Positions 31,733 to 41,326 of a DNA stretch of 64,000 bases are shown here, piece after piece. A model generated the notes under the pieces. That model was not told the origin of the DNA, ran no database searches, and worked only from the letters and a program-made list of their open reading frames with translations. Positions within the stretch are counted from its first letter, which is position 1. Each line of letters begins with the position of its first letter. Origin of the DNA: Streptomyces sp. NBC_01232 (lineage in GTDB: Bacteria; Actinomycetota; Actinomycetes; Streptomycetales; Streptomycetaceae); the NCBI RefSeq assembly GCF_035989885.1, contig NZ_CP108518.1:1736001-1800000 (forward strand), written 5' to 3'. The position numbers and the translations under genes are program-made.

Positions 31733-31800
31733 GCCGGCACCGCCATACGGAAGGGCCCGCAACGCATGCGTTGCGGGCCCTTCCGTATGGCGGTGCCGGC
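31733..31800. terminator. Perfect 68-bp palindrome between bldD and nusB
   Basis: Bases 31733-31766 are the exact reverse complement of 31767-31800 (34 bp per arm, no spacer; centre AACGCATGCGTT). It lies 13 bp beyond the stop of convergent nusB and 20 bp after the bldD U-tract, so it most likely terminates the long nusB-end operon and backs up bldD termination. No U-tract follows on either side. Confidence 0.85.
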
Positions 31801-31813
31801 GCCGGCCGTGCGG

Positions 31814-32248
31814 TCAGCTCTCGCTGCGCCGCAGGTTCGGCTTCAGGTCCTTGAAGCGGGCCAGCATCCCGTTCACGAACGAGGGGGACTCGTCCGTCGA
31901 GAACTCCTTGGCCAGCTGGACGGCCTCGTCGATGGCCACGGCGTCCGGGGTGTCGTCCACCCAGATCAGCTCGTAGGCACCGAGCCGCAGGATGTTCCGG
32001 TCAGCGACCGGCATGCGGTCGAGCTCCCAGTCCACGGCGTAGGTGACGATCAGATCGTCGATGCGGTCCACCTTGTCGGCGTACCCCTCGACGAGATCCA
32101 TCGTGAAGGCGCTGACCGGCGGCTGCCGGTCGTCCGACCGCGCGTGGCGGATCCAGTCCGCGAGGACCTCGCGGACGGGCACGCCGCGCTGATCGGCCTC
32201 GAAAAGGATCTGGAAGGCGCGCTTGCGCGCATTGCTCCGAGCAGCCAC
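31814..32248 (-). CDS. nusB: Transcription antitermination factor NusB
   Basis: A 144-residue all-helical RNA-binding protein that, with NusE/S10, binds boxA in rRNA leaders. It starts MAARSNARKRAFQILFEADQ, the family signature, and includes AYELIWVDDTPDAVAIDEAV (~92-111) and FVNGMLARF near the C-terminus. It begins 3 bp after the efp stop and ends the leftward run with a palindromic terminator. Confidence 0.96.
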   Translation of the reverse strand: MAARSNARKRAFQILFEADQRGVPVREVLADWIRHARSDDRQPPVSAFTMDLVEGYADKVDRIDDLIVTYAVDWELDRMPVADRNILRLGAYELIWVDDTPDAVAIDEAVQLAKEFSTDESPSFVNGMLARFKDLKPNLRRSES

Positions 32249-32251
32249 GGG

Positions 32252-32818
32252 TTAGTTGCTCTTCCGGCCGAGGTAGTCGCTGGTGCGGGTGTCGACCTTG
32301 ACCGTCTCGCCGGTGGTGACGAAGAGCGGGACCTGGATCTCGTAACCGGTCTCCAGCGTGGCCGGCTTGGTGCCACCGGTGGAGCGGTCGCCCTGGACGC
32401 CCGGGTCGGTGTGCTCGATCTTGAGCTCGACCGCGGCCGGGAGCTCGACGTAGAGCACCTCGCCCTCGTGCTGGGCGACGGAGGCGGTGAAGCCCTCGAT
32501 CAGGAAGTTGGCGGCGTCGCCGACGGCCTTCTTGTCGACCATCAGCTGGTCGAAGGTGCTCATGTCCATGAAGACGAAGTACTCGCCGTCCATGTACGAG
32601 AACTGCATGTCGCGGCGGTCGATGGTGGCAGTCTCGACCTTGGTACCGGCGTTGAACGTCTTGTCGACGACCTTGCCGGACATCACGCTCTTCAGCTTGG
32701 TACGCACGAAGGCCGGGCCCTTGCCGGGCTTGACGTGCTGGAACTCGACGACGGACCAGAGCTGGCCCCCGTCGAGCTTCAGCACCATGCCGTTCTTGAG
32801 GTCGTTCGTGGAAGCCAC
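32252..32818 (-). CDS. efp: Elongation factor P
   Basis: Relieves ribosome stalling at polyproline. 188 residues with the three OB-like domains. The tip loop PGKGPA (31-36, Lys33) is unmodified-type in actinobacteria. Further features are the central [12 protein letters not shown] and the C-terminal [20 protein letters not shown], followed by [20 protein letters not shown], the family signature. It begins 59 bp after the M24 peptidase-like gene. Polyproline-rich proteins in this window (the toxin hinge, RelA N-terminus, the P-loop ATPase) are plausible clients. Confidence 0.96.
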   Translation of the reverse strand: MASTNDLKNGMVLKLDGGQLWSVVEFQHVKPGKGPAFVRTKLKSVMSGKVVDKTFNAGTKVETATIDRRDMQFSYMDGEYFVFMDMSTFDQLMVDKKAVGDAANFLIEGFTASVAQHEGEVLYVELPAAVELKIEHTDPGVQGDRSTGGTKPATLETGYEIQVPLFVTTGETVKVDTRTSDYLGRKSN

Positions 32819-32877
32819 GGTTGCGGAATCTCCTGCACTGGAAGACCACGGGTGCGCGCACAGCCCGGCGGAGCCGG

Positions 32878-33984
32878 CTAGAGCGCGAGCAGTTCCTTGG
32901 TCGTAATGGTGAGTAGCTCGGGACCGCCGTCCGCCTCGGGGCGTACGACGAGCGTGTCATCGATCCGGACACCTCCCCGGCCCGGGAGGTGAACCCCCGG
33001 TTCGACGGTGACCGGCACGCAAGCGTCCAGTTTACCCATTGCCGTAGGTGCAAGCTGCGGGTCCTCGTCGATTTCGAGGCCGACGCCGTGTCCGGTGGAC
33101 GGAGCGAGGGCCTCCGCGTGCCCCGCGGAGTCCAGGACGGAGCGTGCGGCATGGTCCACGTCCCGGTAGGCGGCCCCCGGCAGCAGAGCCTCGCGCCCCG
33201 CCCGCTGGGCGGTGAAGACGAGGTCGTACAGCTCGATCTGCCAGTCGGCCGGGCTGGTGCCGATGACGAACGTCCGGCCGATCTCGCAGCGGTATCCGCG
33301 GTAGTTGGCGCCCAGGCACACCGTGAGGAAGTCGCCCTCCTCCACCCTGCGGTCGGAGGGCCGGTGCCGGGAGCGGCCGGAGTGCGGGCCGGTGCCGACG
33401 GAGGTCGGGAAGGCGGGCCCGTCCGCCCCGTGGTCCACCAGCCGCCGCTCCAGCTCCAGGGCGAGGTGCCGTTCGGTGCGGCCGACGAGGATGGACTCCA
33501 GCAGCTCACCGAGGGCCTGGTCGGCGATCTCGGCGGCGATCCTCAGGTAGGCGATCTCCTCCTCGTCCTTGACGAGGCGCTGCTGCTCCACGGCGGTGCC
33601 CAGGTCCGCGAGGCGCAGCTTGGGCGCGACCGACCGCAGGGCCCGGTGCCGGCCGACGGTGAGGTGGTGTTCCTCCACGGCGAGCGAGTCGGCCCGTACC
33701 GAGGCGGCCAGGTCGGCGGCCGCGACCGCCGGGTCCCCGCCGGGGCTGCCCAGGACGGAGACGTTCAGGTGTTCGTCGAGGCGGCCCTCGTCGGCCTCGC
33801 CGGTGGGCGCTCCCGCGCAGAACATCATGTCCTCGGCGGGGCCGACGAGCAGCACCGCGCCGAGCGGGGACGCCCCGGAGAGGTAGCGGACGTTCGCCGG
33901 ACGCGTGATCAGTGCGGCGGCGTTCCCCGCGACGGCGCATCGGTCGCGAAGCAGGCTCCGGCGGGCGGCGTACACGTCTGACAT
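32878..33984 (-). CDS. M24-family (Xaa-Pro peptidase-like) protein with altered metal ligands
   Basis: A 368-residue protein with the creatinase-like N-terminal domain ([38 protein letters not shown]) and the pita-bread C-terminal domain. The family's five metal ligands are D, D, H, E, E. Here the first reads [11 protein letters not shown], where a D is normally found before (A/L)GA. The second is CEIGRTF instead of xDxTRTF. The histidine is kept in [14 protein letters not shown] (~299), the fourth is kept in TVEPGVHL, and the last is RIDD instead of RIED. Either it binds metal unusually or it is not a peptidase. It keeps the conserved place beside efp. Usually annotated as aminopeptidase P or PepQ-like. 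Confidence 0.75.
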   Translation of the reverse strand: MSDVYAARRSLLRDRCAVAGNAAALITRPANVRYLSGASPLGAVLLVGPAEDMMFCAGAPTGEADEGRLDEHLNVSVLGSPGGDPAVAAADLAASVRADSLAVEEHHLTVGRHRALRSVAPKLRLADLGTAVEQQRLVKDEEEIAYLRIAAEIADQALGELLESILVGRTERHLALELERRLVDHGADGPAFPTSVGTGPHSGRSRHRPSDRRVEEGDFLTVCLGANYRGYRCEIGRTFVIGTSPADWQIELYDLVFTAQRAGREALLPGAAYRDVDHAARSVLDSAGHAEALAPSTGHGVGLEIDEDPQLAPTAMGKLDACVPVTVEPGVHLPGRGGVRIDDTLVVRPEADGGPELLTITTKELLAL

Positions 33985-34072
33985 GTCTTCGAGCGTACGA
34001 GCGCCCCGCCGACCCGGCGCGGCGAGCGCGTCCGGACGGGCCTTCGAGCCCCGGGCGCCCGGCGGCCGGCGC

Positions 34073-34888
34073 CTACCAGCCGCCGGGGGCCGCCAGGGCG
34101 CGGGCCAGGGCCTCGTCGAGGGCGCGGGCGGTGCCCTCGACGTCGAGGTGGGAGTTGTCGATGATCGGCAGGCCGGAGCCGTACCAGCCGGCCATGCGGC
34201 CGTGGATCCGCGCGACTTCCTCGTCGGAGAGCCGGCGGTTGCCGGAGCGTGCCGCGTTCCGCTCCAGGACGATCTCCAGCCCGGGCAGCAGCACCACCGG
34301 CAGCAGCGTGGGGCCCACGTGCCGCTTCCAGCCGCCCAGTCCGACCACGGGCCGGTCGGGGAAGACGGCGTCGTCGAGGATGCAGGAGATGCCGTTCGCC
34401 AGGTAGTTGCGGGCGGCGAAACCGCAGGTGCGGCGGGCGAGCCGGTACTGGGCCTCGGAGTGCTCGTTCCAGCCCGCCTGCGGGTCCGCGAAGCCGGCGC
34501 AGACCCACTCGCGGACGTCGTCCAGGCTCACGTGGGCGGTCGGTACCGGCCGGGTGCTCGCCCAGTGCCGGGCGACGGTGGTCTTTCCGGCACCGGCCGG
34601 TCCGATCAGCAGCACGGCCAGGACGGCCCCGCCGGTGCCCGGCACGGCGGGCGGCAGCGGGATGTGTCCGGTGGCCTCCGGGACGGAGGGCACCGGCTGC
34701 GACTGATGATGCTGGTGCGGCTGATGGGGCGGTTGGTGCTGGTGGGGCTGGTGGGGCTGGTGCGACGACTGCGGCGGGGGTGAACCCGGCCAGCCCTGCG
34801 CCGGGGGTATCGGCGGCTGCGGGGGCGCCGACGGATGCGGGCCCGGCTGTCCCCAGCCCGCGCCCCCGCCCCCCACTCCGTGCTGCAT
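34073..34888 (-). CDS. P-loop ATPase/kinase-like protein with His/Gln/Pro-rich N-terminus
   Basis: 271 residues. The first ~85 are low complexity: Gly/Pro-rich, then a HQPHQPHQHQPPHQPHQHHQ tract (~43-62), probably disordered and possibly metal-binding. Residues 90-271 form an AAA/zeta-like kinase fold: Walker A LIGPAGAGKTT (~94-104), then SLDDVREW with a putative catalytic Asp, HSEAQYRLARRTC, a conserved ILDDAVFPDR, and RNAARSGNRRLSDEEVARIH. The layout resembles small-molecule kinases of the chloramphenicol phosphotransferase/polynucleotide kinase-like group, substrate unknown. It stands between aroQ and the M24 gene in the same direction. Confidence 0.7.
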   Translation of the reverse strand: MQHGVGGGGAGWGQPGPHPSAPPQPPIPPAQGWPGSPPPQSSHQPHQPHQHQPPHQPHQHHQSQPVPSVPEATGHIPLPPAVPGTGGAVLAVLLIGPAGAGKTTVARHWASTRPVPTAHVSLDDVREWVCAGFADPQAGWNEHSEAQYRLARRTCGFAARNYLANGISCILDDAVFPDRPVVGLGGWKRHVGPTLLPVVLLPGLEIVLERNAARSGNRRLSDEEVARIHGRMAGWYGSGLPIIDNSHLDVEGTARALDEALARALAAPGGW

Positions 34889-34980
34889 CCGCTGCCACTC
34901 CGTCTCGTTCCGGCGACTGATGCGAGAACGTTATATGACTGCCGGGGCCCAGCCGTGCACCAGCACCGTCAGGCAGGGTG

Positions 34981-35421
34981 TCAGGCGGAGATCTCGTCCG
35001 CCAGTGCGCGCAGCGCCAGCCGGTACGAACCGATGCCGAATCCCGCCACCGTCCCGGTCGCCACGGCGGCGATGACCGAGGTGTGGCGGAACTCCTCGCG
35101 GGCGTACGGGTTCGAGATGTGCACCTCGATCAGCGGCGCCGTGCGCTGCGCGGCCGCGTCCCTCATGCCGTACGAGTAGTGGGTGAAGGCCCCCGGGTTG
35201 ATGACCACGGGGATCTTCCCGTCCGCCGCCTCGTGCAGCCAGCGGATCAGCTCGCCCTCGTCGTTGGTCTCGCGGACCTCGACGTCGAAGCCGAGCTCCT
35301 CGCCCAGCGAGCGGCAGCTCTCCACCAGGCCCGCGTACGAGGTGGCCCCGTACACGTCGGGCTCGCGCGAGCCGAGCCGGCCCAGGTTCGGGCCGTTCAG
35401 CACGAGGACGGGGCGGCTCAC
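34981..35421 (-). CDS. aroQ: 3-dehydroquinate dehydratase, type II
   Basis: Third shikimate pathway step (dehydroquinate to dehydroshikimate). 146 residues from GTG 35421, overlapping the aroB stop by 4 bp; the longer frame to 35571 is not homologous. Type II signatures are [20 protein letters not shown] with the active-site Tyr in the lid loop, [15 protein letters not shown] and [19 protein letters not shown] [16 protein letters not shown]. It is a dodecamer in the family. Confidence 0.95.
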   Translation of the reverse strand: MSRPVLVLNGPNLGRLGSREPDVYGATSYAGLVESCRSLGEELGFDVEVRETNDEGELIRWLHEAADGKIPVVINPGAFTHYSYGMRDAAAQRTAPLIEVHISNPYAREEFRHTSVIAAVATGTVAGFGIGSYRLALRALADEISA

Positions 35422-36509
35422 GCCGACACCTCGCCGTAGGCGGCGATCAGGTGCGCCGGGTCGGGGCCCTCCAGGACCGTCGGCTTGGCAAGCCCGTCGA
35501 GGACGATGAAGCGCAGCAGGTTGCCCCGGGACTTCTTGTCGACCTGCATCGTCTGGAGCAGCTTGGGCCACTGGTCACCGCGGTAGGTCAGCGGCAGCCC
35601 CACGGAGGCGAGGACCTCCTTGTGCCGGTCGGCCGTCGCGTCGTCGAGGCGGCCCGCGAGCCGGCCCAGTTCGGCGGCGAAGACCATGCCGACGGACACG
35701 GCCGCGCCGTGCCGCCACTTGTAGCGCTCGTTCTTCTCGATGGCGTGCGCGAGGGTGTGGCCGTAGTTGAGGATCTCGCGGAGTCCGGACTCCTTGAGGT
35801 CGCTGGAGACCACGTCGGCCTTGACCTGGATGGAGCGCACGATGAGCTCGGCGGTGTGCGGGCCCCCGGGCGTACGGGCCGCCGCCGGGTCCTCCTCGAT
35901 CAGGTCGAGGATCACCGGGTCGGAGATGAATCCGGCCTTGATGATCTCGGCGAGGCCGCTGACGTAGTCGTTGACCGGCAGCGACTCCAGCGCCGCCAGG
36001 TCGCAGAGCACACCGGCCGGCGGGTGGAAGGCGCCCACGAGGTTCTTGCCCTCGGCGGTGTTGATGCCGGTCTTGCCGCCGACCGCCGCGTCGACCATCG
36101 CGAGGACGGTGGTCGGTACGGCGATCCAGCGCACCCCGCGCAGCCAGCTCGCCGCGACGAAGCCCGCGAGGTCGGTGGTGGCTCCCCCGCCGACGCCGAC
36201 GATCACGTCGGTCCGGGTGAAGCCGGACTGCCCGAGCGCCTTCCAGCAGTAGGCGGCCACCTCGATGGTCTTGGCCTCTTCGGCGTTCGGCACCTGGATG
36301 GCGACCGCCTCGTAGCCCTGCTCGGCCAGGTCGTCGCGCAGCGCCTCACCGGTCGAGGCCAGCGCCTCGGGGTGGATCACGGCGACCCGCTGGGCCCGCG
36401 TACCGATCAGGGAGCCGAGCTCGCCGAGCAGCTGGTGCCCGACCAGCACGTCGTACGCGTCGTGTCCGGCGCTCGCGCCGACCTGGATCCGCGTCACCTG
36501 GTCTGTCAT
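35418..36509 (-). CDS. aroB: 3-dehydroquinate synthase
   Basis: NAD- and metal-dependent cyclisation of DAHP to dehydroquinate. 363 residues from ATG 36509 ([20 protein letters not shown]), overlapping the aroK stop by 4 bp. Present are the NAD-binding [21 protein letters not shown] (split here as [13 protein letters not shown] and VAASWLRG, ~103-123), [19 protein letters not shown], and metal-binding residues in GLAEIIKAG and [13 protein letters not shown]. Confidence 0.96.
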   Translation of the reverse strand: MTDQVTRIQVGASAGHDAYDVLVGHQLLGELGSLIGTRAQRVAVIHPEALASTGEALRDDLAEQGYEAVAIQVPNAEEAKTIEVAAYCWKALGQSGFTRTDVIVGVGGGATTDLAGFVAASWLRGVRWIAVPTTVLAMVDAAVGGKTGINTAEGKNLVGAFHPPAGVLCDLAALESLPVNDYVSGLAEIIKAGFISDPVILDLIEEDPAAARTPGGPHTAELIVRSIQVKADVVSSDLKESGLREILNYGHTLAHAIEKNERYKWRHGAAVSVGMVFAAELGRLAGRLDDATADRHKEVLASVGLPLTYRGDQWPKLLQTMQVDKKSRGNLLRFIVLDGLAKPTVLEGPDPAHLIAAYGEVSA

Positions 36510-37024
36510 ACGTCCTTCAACTCCAGAGCGTCGAGGACCGCCTGGGCGACCTCTTCGGGGGTGCGGTCGTCGGTGGCCACCACGACGCGCGCGACTTCGG
36601 TGTACAGGGGGCGCCGGGCGTCCATCAGCTCGCGCCACTGGCGGCGCGGGTTGACGGCGAGCAGCGGGCGCGCGGCGCCGAGGCCCACGCGCCGTACGGC
36701 TTCCTCGACGTCCATCGACAGGTAGGCGACGGGCAGGCCCGCGAGCAGCTCGCGGGTGCCCTCGTCGAGGACGGCGCCGCCGCCGAGGGCGAGGACTCCG
36801 GTGTGCCCGGCGACGGCGGCGGCGACCGCCTGCCGCTCCAGCTCACGGAAGTACGGCTCGCCCTCGTCGACGAAGAGGTCGGAGATCTCCCGGCCCTGGG
36901 CGGCGACGATGTCGGCGTCGGTGTCCCGGTAGGGGACGCCGAGCCGCTCGGCGAGCAGCGCCCCCACCGTGGACTTGCCGGAGCCCATGGGTCCGACGAG
37001 GACGACCAGTGGTCCGGCCGTCAC
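36506..37024 (-). CDS. aroK: Shikimate kinase
   Basis: ATP-dependent 3-phosphorylation of shikimate. 172 residues. The P-loop [12 protein letters not shown] (~10-21), [11 protein letters not shown] with the shikimate-binding Asp, the Gly-rich [15 protein letters not shown] and the lid arginine in [14 protein letters not shown] are present. It starts at ATG or GTG 37024, overlapping the aroC stop by 4 bp. Confidence 0.96.
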   Translation of the reverse strand: MTAGPLVVLVGPMGSGKSTVGALLAERLGVPYRDTDADIVAAQGREISDLFVDEGEPYFRELERQAVAAAVAGHTGVLALGGGAVLDEGTRELLAGLPVAYLSMDVEEAVRRVGLGAARPLLAVNPRRQWRELMDARRPLYTEVARVVVATDDRTPEEVAQAVLDALELKDV

Positions 37025-38205
37025 CGGATCTGCAGGTTGTCGAGGTACGCGCGGACGTTGCGGCGGGTCTCCGGGACGGAGTCACCGCCGAACTTCTCGA
37101 CGACCGCGTCGGCCAGCACGAGGGCGACCATGGCCTCGGCGACGATGCCGGCGGCCGGCACGGCGCACACGTCGGAGCGCTGGTGGTGGGCCACCGTCGC
37201 CTCTCCGGTGGCCACGTCGACGGTCGCCAGCGCGCGCGGGACGGTCGCGATCGGCTTCATCGCGGCCCGTACGCGCAGCAGTTCGCCGGTGGTCAGACCG
37301 CCTTCGGTGCCTCCGGAGCGGCCGGAGGTGCGCTTCAGGCCCTCGGGGGTGGAGACGATCTCGTCGTGCGCCTTGGAGCCGGGCACGCGGGCGAGCTCGA
37401 AGCCGTCGCCGACCTCGACGCCCTTGATGGCCTGGATGCCCATGAGGGCGGCGGCCAGACGGGCGTCGAGACGGCGGTCCCAGTGGACGTGCGAGCCGAG
37501 GCCGACCGGAACTCCGTACGCCAGTACCTCGACGACGCCGCCGAGGGTGTCGCCGTCCTTGTGGGCCTGGTCGATCTCGGCGACCATCGCCTTGCTGGCG
37601 TCCGCGTCGAGGCAGCGAACCGGGTCGGCGTCGAGCTTGTCGACGTCGGCGGGGGTCGGGTAGACGCCGTACGGGGCCTTGGCCGCGGCCAGTTCCACCA
37701 CGTGCGAGACGATCTCGATGCCGGCGACCTCCTTGAGGAAGGAGCGGGCGATCGCGCCGAGCGCGACGCGGGCGGCGGTCTCCCGGGCGCTGGCGCGCTC
37801 CAGGATCGGCCGGGCCTCGTCGAAGCCGTACTTCTGCATGCCGGCGAGGTCGGCGTGGCCGGGCCGCGGACGGGTCAGCGGCGCGTTGCGGCCGGTGTCC
37901 TTGAGCAGCGAGGGGTCGACGGGGTCGGCCGACATGACCGTCTCCCACTTGGGCCACTCACTGTTGCCGACCATCACGGCCACGGGGGAACCCAGCGACA
38001 GACCGTGCCGGACGCCGCCCAGGAAGGTGATCTCGTCCTGCTCGAACTTCATCCGGGCCCCGCGGCCGTAGCCGAGCCGGCGCCGGGCCAAGTGGTCGGC
38101 CACCAGCTCGGTGGTGACCGGAACGCCGGCGGGAAGCCCCTCCAGCGTTGCCACCAGTGCCGGTCCGTGGGACTCCCCGGCGGTCAGCCAACGCAACCTG
38201 CTCAA
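37021..38205 (-). CDS. aroC: Chorismate synthase
   Basis: FMN-dependent conversion of EPSP to chorismate, the last shared aromatic step. 394 residues. It begins [20 protein letters not shown] with the GESHG motif. The [20 protein letters not shown] block (~47-66), the [19 protein letters not shown] motif and [20 protein letters not shown] are the family signatures. It is followed by aroK-aroB-aroQ with 4-bp overlaps, so the four are translated together. Confidence 0.97.
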   Translation of the reverse strand: MSRLRWLTAGESHGPALVATLEGLPAGVPVTTELVADHLARRRLGYGRGARMKFEQDEITFLGGVRHGLSLGSPVAVMVGNSEWPKWETVMSADPVDPSLLKDTGRNAPLTRPRPGHADLAGMQKYGFDEARPILERASARETAARVALGAIARSFLKEVAGIEIVSHVVELAAAKAPYGVYPTPADVDKLDADPVRCLDADASKAMVAEIDQAHKDGDTLGGVVEVLAYGVPVGLGSHVHWDRRLDARLAAALMGIQAIKGVEVGDGFELARVPGSKAHDEIVSTPEGLKRTSGRSGGTEGGLTTGELLRVRAAMKPIATVPRALATVDVATGEATVAHHQRSDVCAVPAAGIVAEAMVALVLADAVVEKFGGDSVPETRRNVRAYLDNLQIR

Positions 38206-38337
38206 CGATGCTCCTCATGCTCGCGCCTGGTACAGCGACGGCGCGATCGGGTGCGCGGCCCGGACCCGCCTCACCCGATCCTCCCATGTCCGGAGGGGTT
38301 TACAGGGCCCCGGTCCAGCTGTCGGACGCCCGGATGG

Positions 38338-38529
38338 TCAGCGGACCCGCCTGCCGCGCCCGCGGTGCCAGGTGATCGCCGACCACAGAATGGCGGAACC
38401 GATGAGTCCGATAACGATCGCCTTGGCCCAGAGCGGCAGGCCGCCGAAGGCCACTCTGACCATGGTGAAGAGCACGAAGGGGAGGTCCCACTTCGATGCC
38501 AGTATCTGGTCCGTGCCGGTCCCGTCCAT
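38338..38529 (-). CDS. Small single-pass membrane protein between aroE and aroC
   Basis: 63 residues from ATG 38529 (MDGTGTDQILASKWDLPF). One or two hydrophobic stretches (FVLFTMVRVAFGGLPLW and AKAIVIGLIGSAILWSAIT) and a basic tail RGRGRRVR place it in the membrane with the C-terminus inside. It is 32 bp after aroE, same strand. A longer open frame exists only because it runs through aroE in another frame. Function unknown; I recall a similar small gene at this place in other streptomycetes. Confidence 0.6.
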   Translation of the reverse strand: MDGTGTDQILASKWDLPFVLFTMVRVAFGGLPLWAKAIVIGLIGSAILWSAITWHRGRGRRVR

Positions 38530-38561
38530 GCCGCCCCCCTGTGAATACGCAGGTGGAAAGC

Positions 38562-39386
38562 CTAACGGGAGGCGAGCGCCCGCTCTCCGGCAGCCCTCAT
38601 GGCGGCAAGCGGGCCCGGGGCGCGACCGGTCATCCGCTCGACCTGGAGCACGGCCTGGTGGACCAGGAGGTCCAGCCCGCCGACGACCCGGCCGCCCTGC
38701 CGCGACCAGGCGGCGGCCAGCGCGGTCGGCCAGGGGTCGTAGAGGACGTCGAAGAGGGTGCCCGCGCCTTCGGGTACGGACGCGGCCAGCGCATCGGTCG
38801 TACCGGCCGGGGTGGTGGCGATCACCAGCGGCGCGGACAGCGCCCCGGCCGCCTCGGACCAGTCGGCCGTGCGGACGGGAACGCCGAGCCGCTCGCCCCA
38901 CTGGCGCATCTCGTCGGCGCGTGACTGCGAGCGGACGTACGCCGTGACCTCGCCGGAGCAGATCCGCGAGAGCGCGGCGAGCGCCGAGGAGGCGGTGGCC
39001 CCGGCGCCGAGGATCGCGGCGGAGGGCACCTTCTCGACGCCGCGCTCGTGGAGCGCGGCGACGATGCCGGGGATGTCGGTGTTGTCGCCGAGGCGCCGGC
39101 CGTCCTCGGTGAGGACGACCGTGTTGACCGCCTCGACGGAGGCGGCCGTGTCGCTGATGCCGTCCAGCAGCGGCATGATCGCCCGCTTGAGCGGCATGGT
39201 CAGGGACAGCCCGGCCCACTCGGGGCCGAGGCCCGTCACGAACTCCGGGAGCGCGGCCTCGTCGACCTCGAAGCGGTCGTACGACCAGTCGTCGAGGCCG
39301 AGCTCCTGATAAGCGGCGCGGTGCAGCACCGGTGAGAGGGAGTGCTCGATGGGCGAACCCAACACCGCGGCCCTTATGCGTGACAT
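38562..39386 (-). CDS. aroE: Shikimate dehydrogenase
   Basis: NADPH-dependent reduction of dehydroshikimate. 274 residues. The substrate site SPIEHSLSPVLHRAAYQELG (~11-30), LTMPLKRAIMP with the catalytic Lys, and NTVVLTEDGRRLGDNTD with the catalytic Asp are in order, then a Rossmann AAILGAGATASSALAALSR (~123-141). It begins 6 bp downstream of the mltG stop, clearly in one operon with it. Confidence 0.95.
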   Translation of the reverse strand: MSRIRAAVLGSPIEHSLSPVLHRAAYQELGLDDWSYDRFEVDEAALPEFVTGLGPEWAGLSLTMPLKRAIMPLLDGISDTAASVEAVNTVVLTEDGRRLGDNTDIPGIVAALHERGVEKVPSAAILGAGATASSALAALSRICSGEVTAYVRSQSRADEMRQWGERLGVPVRTADWSEAAGALSAPLVIATTPAGTTDALAASVPEGAGTLFDVLYDPWPTALAAAWSRQGGRVVGGLDLLVHQAVLQVERMTGRAPGPLAAMRAAGERALASR

Positions 39387-39392
39387 GTCCTG

Positions 39393-41198
39393 CTATCCGC
39401 CGTTCTTCTGCTTCTGCCGTTCCTGGAACTCGTCGGCCAGCTTCGTGTGCTCTTCGTAGGTCTTGGTGAAGGTCGTCGTATTGCCGTCGACCGACACGAA
39501 GAACATCCAGCCACCGTGGTCCGGGTTGAGCGTAGCGGTCAGGGCGTCCAGGCCGGGGTTCCCGATCGGGCCGGTGGGCAGGCCCCTGACGAAGTGCGTG
39601 TTGTAGGGGTTGTCGAAGGCCTGGGCTTCCTTCAGGTTGAAGTTGATCTCGCTCTGGTTCTTGACGTAGTTGTACGTCGAGTCGAACTGGAGCTTCTGGT
39701 TCGTGACGTCGTTGGTCTTCTTGAGGCGGTTGTAGACCACCTCGGCCATCTTCCGGAAGTCGTCGTGGTTCTTGCCCTCGGCGTTGACGAGGCTGGCGAC
39801 CGTGACCACCTGGAGGGGGTTCTCCAGGCCCAGTTCCTTGGCCTTGCCCTCGACGCCCAGCTCCGCGTACTTGTCGCTCGCGTTCTTGACCATCTGCTTG
39901 AGCAGCGACTCGGGAGTGCTGTCCTTGCTGAGGTCGTAGCGGGCCGGGTACAGGAAGCCCTCGAGCGGGTCGATGAGCTTGGGGTTGTTGTTCGCCCAGG
40001 CCGGCAGGCCGAGGTTCTTGACCTCGCGCTTGGCGATGTCCTGGGTGGTGCCCTGCGGCTTGCCGAGCTTCTTGTCGATCGCGTCGTACACCTTGGTGTT
40101 GCGCCAGCCCTCGGCGACGGTGAGGACGTTCAGCTTGCTGGGGTCGATCATCACGGCCACGGCGGCCGCACCCGACATCTTCTTCTTCAGCGGGTAGGAA
40201 CCCGGCTGGATGTTTTTGCCCTTGGGGTTGGCGTTGGCGGCGTCGACGAACGCCTGGGCGCTGGCGACCACGCCGGCTTCCTTGAGGATCCGGCCCATCT
40301 GGCCGAGGCCCGCGCCCTTGGGGATCACCACTTCGACCGTCTCGCCGGAGCCCTCGCCCGCGAAGTCCGCGGCCGCGCCGAAGCGATCCTGGAGGTAGGA
40401 GTAGCCGTAGTAGCCGCCACCGCCGACGACGCCGAGGATGACCACCGCGGCCACCAGGCAGGCCGTGCCGCTGCGCTTCTTGGGCTTGCCGTCCTTCGAA
40501 CGGCCGCCCCGGCGGCCGTCACCGGGCTCGTCGCCGTCACTGCCGTCGTCGTCGCCGTCACGGCCGCCACCGGCGGTGAGCAGGCCGTTCTCCGACTCCT
40601 CTTCCTCCTCGACGGGTTCGGGCTCCAGGTGCCGCCGGCCCGGGGGCTGCGGCGGCGCGTAGGCGTCCTCCGTGCCGTAGAGGTCGGGGGCCTCACCCGG
40701 GTAGCCCGACACGGGCTGCTGGGTGTAGGGGTCCACGCCCGCGTACGGGCCGCCCTGCACGGCGGCCTGGTACTGGCCGGTGTCCCAGCCCTGGCTGTCG
40801 TACACCGGCTGCTGCTGCGGCTGCTGGGCCTGCTGCGGCTGGGCATAGCCCTGCTGCTGGCCGGCGTACTGCTGCGGCGCGTACTGCTGCTGCTGAGGCT
40901 GCTGCGGCTGCTGTTGCTGCTGGTACTGGCCCTGCGGGTACTGCTGCTGCGGGTACTGCTGCTGCGACTGCGGCGCGTACTGCTGCGGCTGCTGGTACTG
41001 CTCCGGGTACTCCTGGTACTGCGGATGCTGGGGGTACTGCTCCTGGTACTGGGGCTCCTGCGGATACTCCTGCTGCGGGGCACCGCCGTAAGGCACCTGG
41101 CCCTGCTGGGTCTGGTGCCCGGTCCACCCCTGGTCCCCGTAAAGGGGGTCCTCGGGGTGCCAGGGTTCGGGGCCACGGCCCCGGCCATACTCAGTCAT
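39393..41198 (-). CDS. mltG: Endolytic murein transglycosylase MltG (YceG-like)
   Basis: Cuts nascent glycan strands, terminating peptidoglycan chains. 601 residues. The cytoplasmic N-terminal ~170 residues are extreme Gln/Tyr/Pro low complexity (for example PQQYAPQSQQQYPQQQY), then an acidic stretch, a basic KDGKPKKRSG and one transmembrane helix (~244-267). The extracytoplasmic YceG domain has the catalytic Glu in VASLVNAEGKNHDDFRKMAE (~473), the conserved YNRL and YNTHFVRGLPTGPIGNPGLD. The Q-rich arm is much longer than in E. coli MltG (340 residues) and may be a protein-interaction platform. It lies between ruvX and aroE. Confidence 0.93.
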   Translation of the reverse strand: MTEYGRGRGPEPWHPEDPLYGDQGWTGHQTQQGQVPYGGAPQQEYPQEPQYQEQYPQHPQYQEYPEQYQQPQQYAPQSQQQYPQQQYPQGQYQQQQQPQQPQQQQYAPQQYAGQQQGYAQPQQAQQPQQQPVYDSQGWDTGQYQAAVQGGPYAGVDPYTQQPVSGYPGEAPDLYGTEDAYAPPQPPGRRHLEPEPVEEEEESENGLLTAGGGRDGDDDGSDGDEPGDGRRGGRSKDGKPKKRSGTACLVAAVVILGVVGGGGYYGYSYLQDRFGAAADFAGEGSGETVEVVIPKGAGLGQMGRILKEAGVVASAQAFVDAANANPKGKNIQPGSYPLKKKMSGAAAVAVMIDPSKLNVLTVAEGWRNTKVYDAIDKKLGKPQGTTQDIAKREVKNLGLPAWANNNPKLIDPLEGFLYPARYDLSKDSTPESLLKQMVKNASDKYAELGVEGKAKELGLENPLQVVTVASLVNAEGKNHDDFRKMAEVVYNRLKKTNDVTNQKLQFDSTYNYVKNQSEINFNLKEAQAFDNPYNTHFVRGLPTGPIGNPGLDALTATLNPDHGGWMFFVSVDGNTTTFTKTYEEHTKLADEFQERQKQKNGG

Positions 41199-41326
41199 CG
41201 GTCCCCTAGAGCCGCGAGACGAAGGCCACGGACTCCGTCGTCCATGGCACCCGGTTCCGCCTCTTTGACGGTGGGCGACGGCTGTTCGAATGCCGCCTCA
41301 TCGCGCGGAACGTTACCGTATCGCGA

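Noticed and set aside
34690..34790. Possible CRISPR-like short repeat array
   Set aside because: The repeated GGTGG/CTGG words are codons for a His/Gln/Pro tract in the ATPase gene; no spacer-repeat structure.
40770..41110. Possible microsatellite or non-coding repeat
   Set aside because: It is in frame and encodes the Gln-rich arm of MltG.
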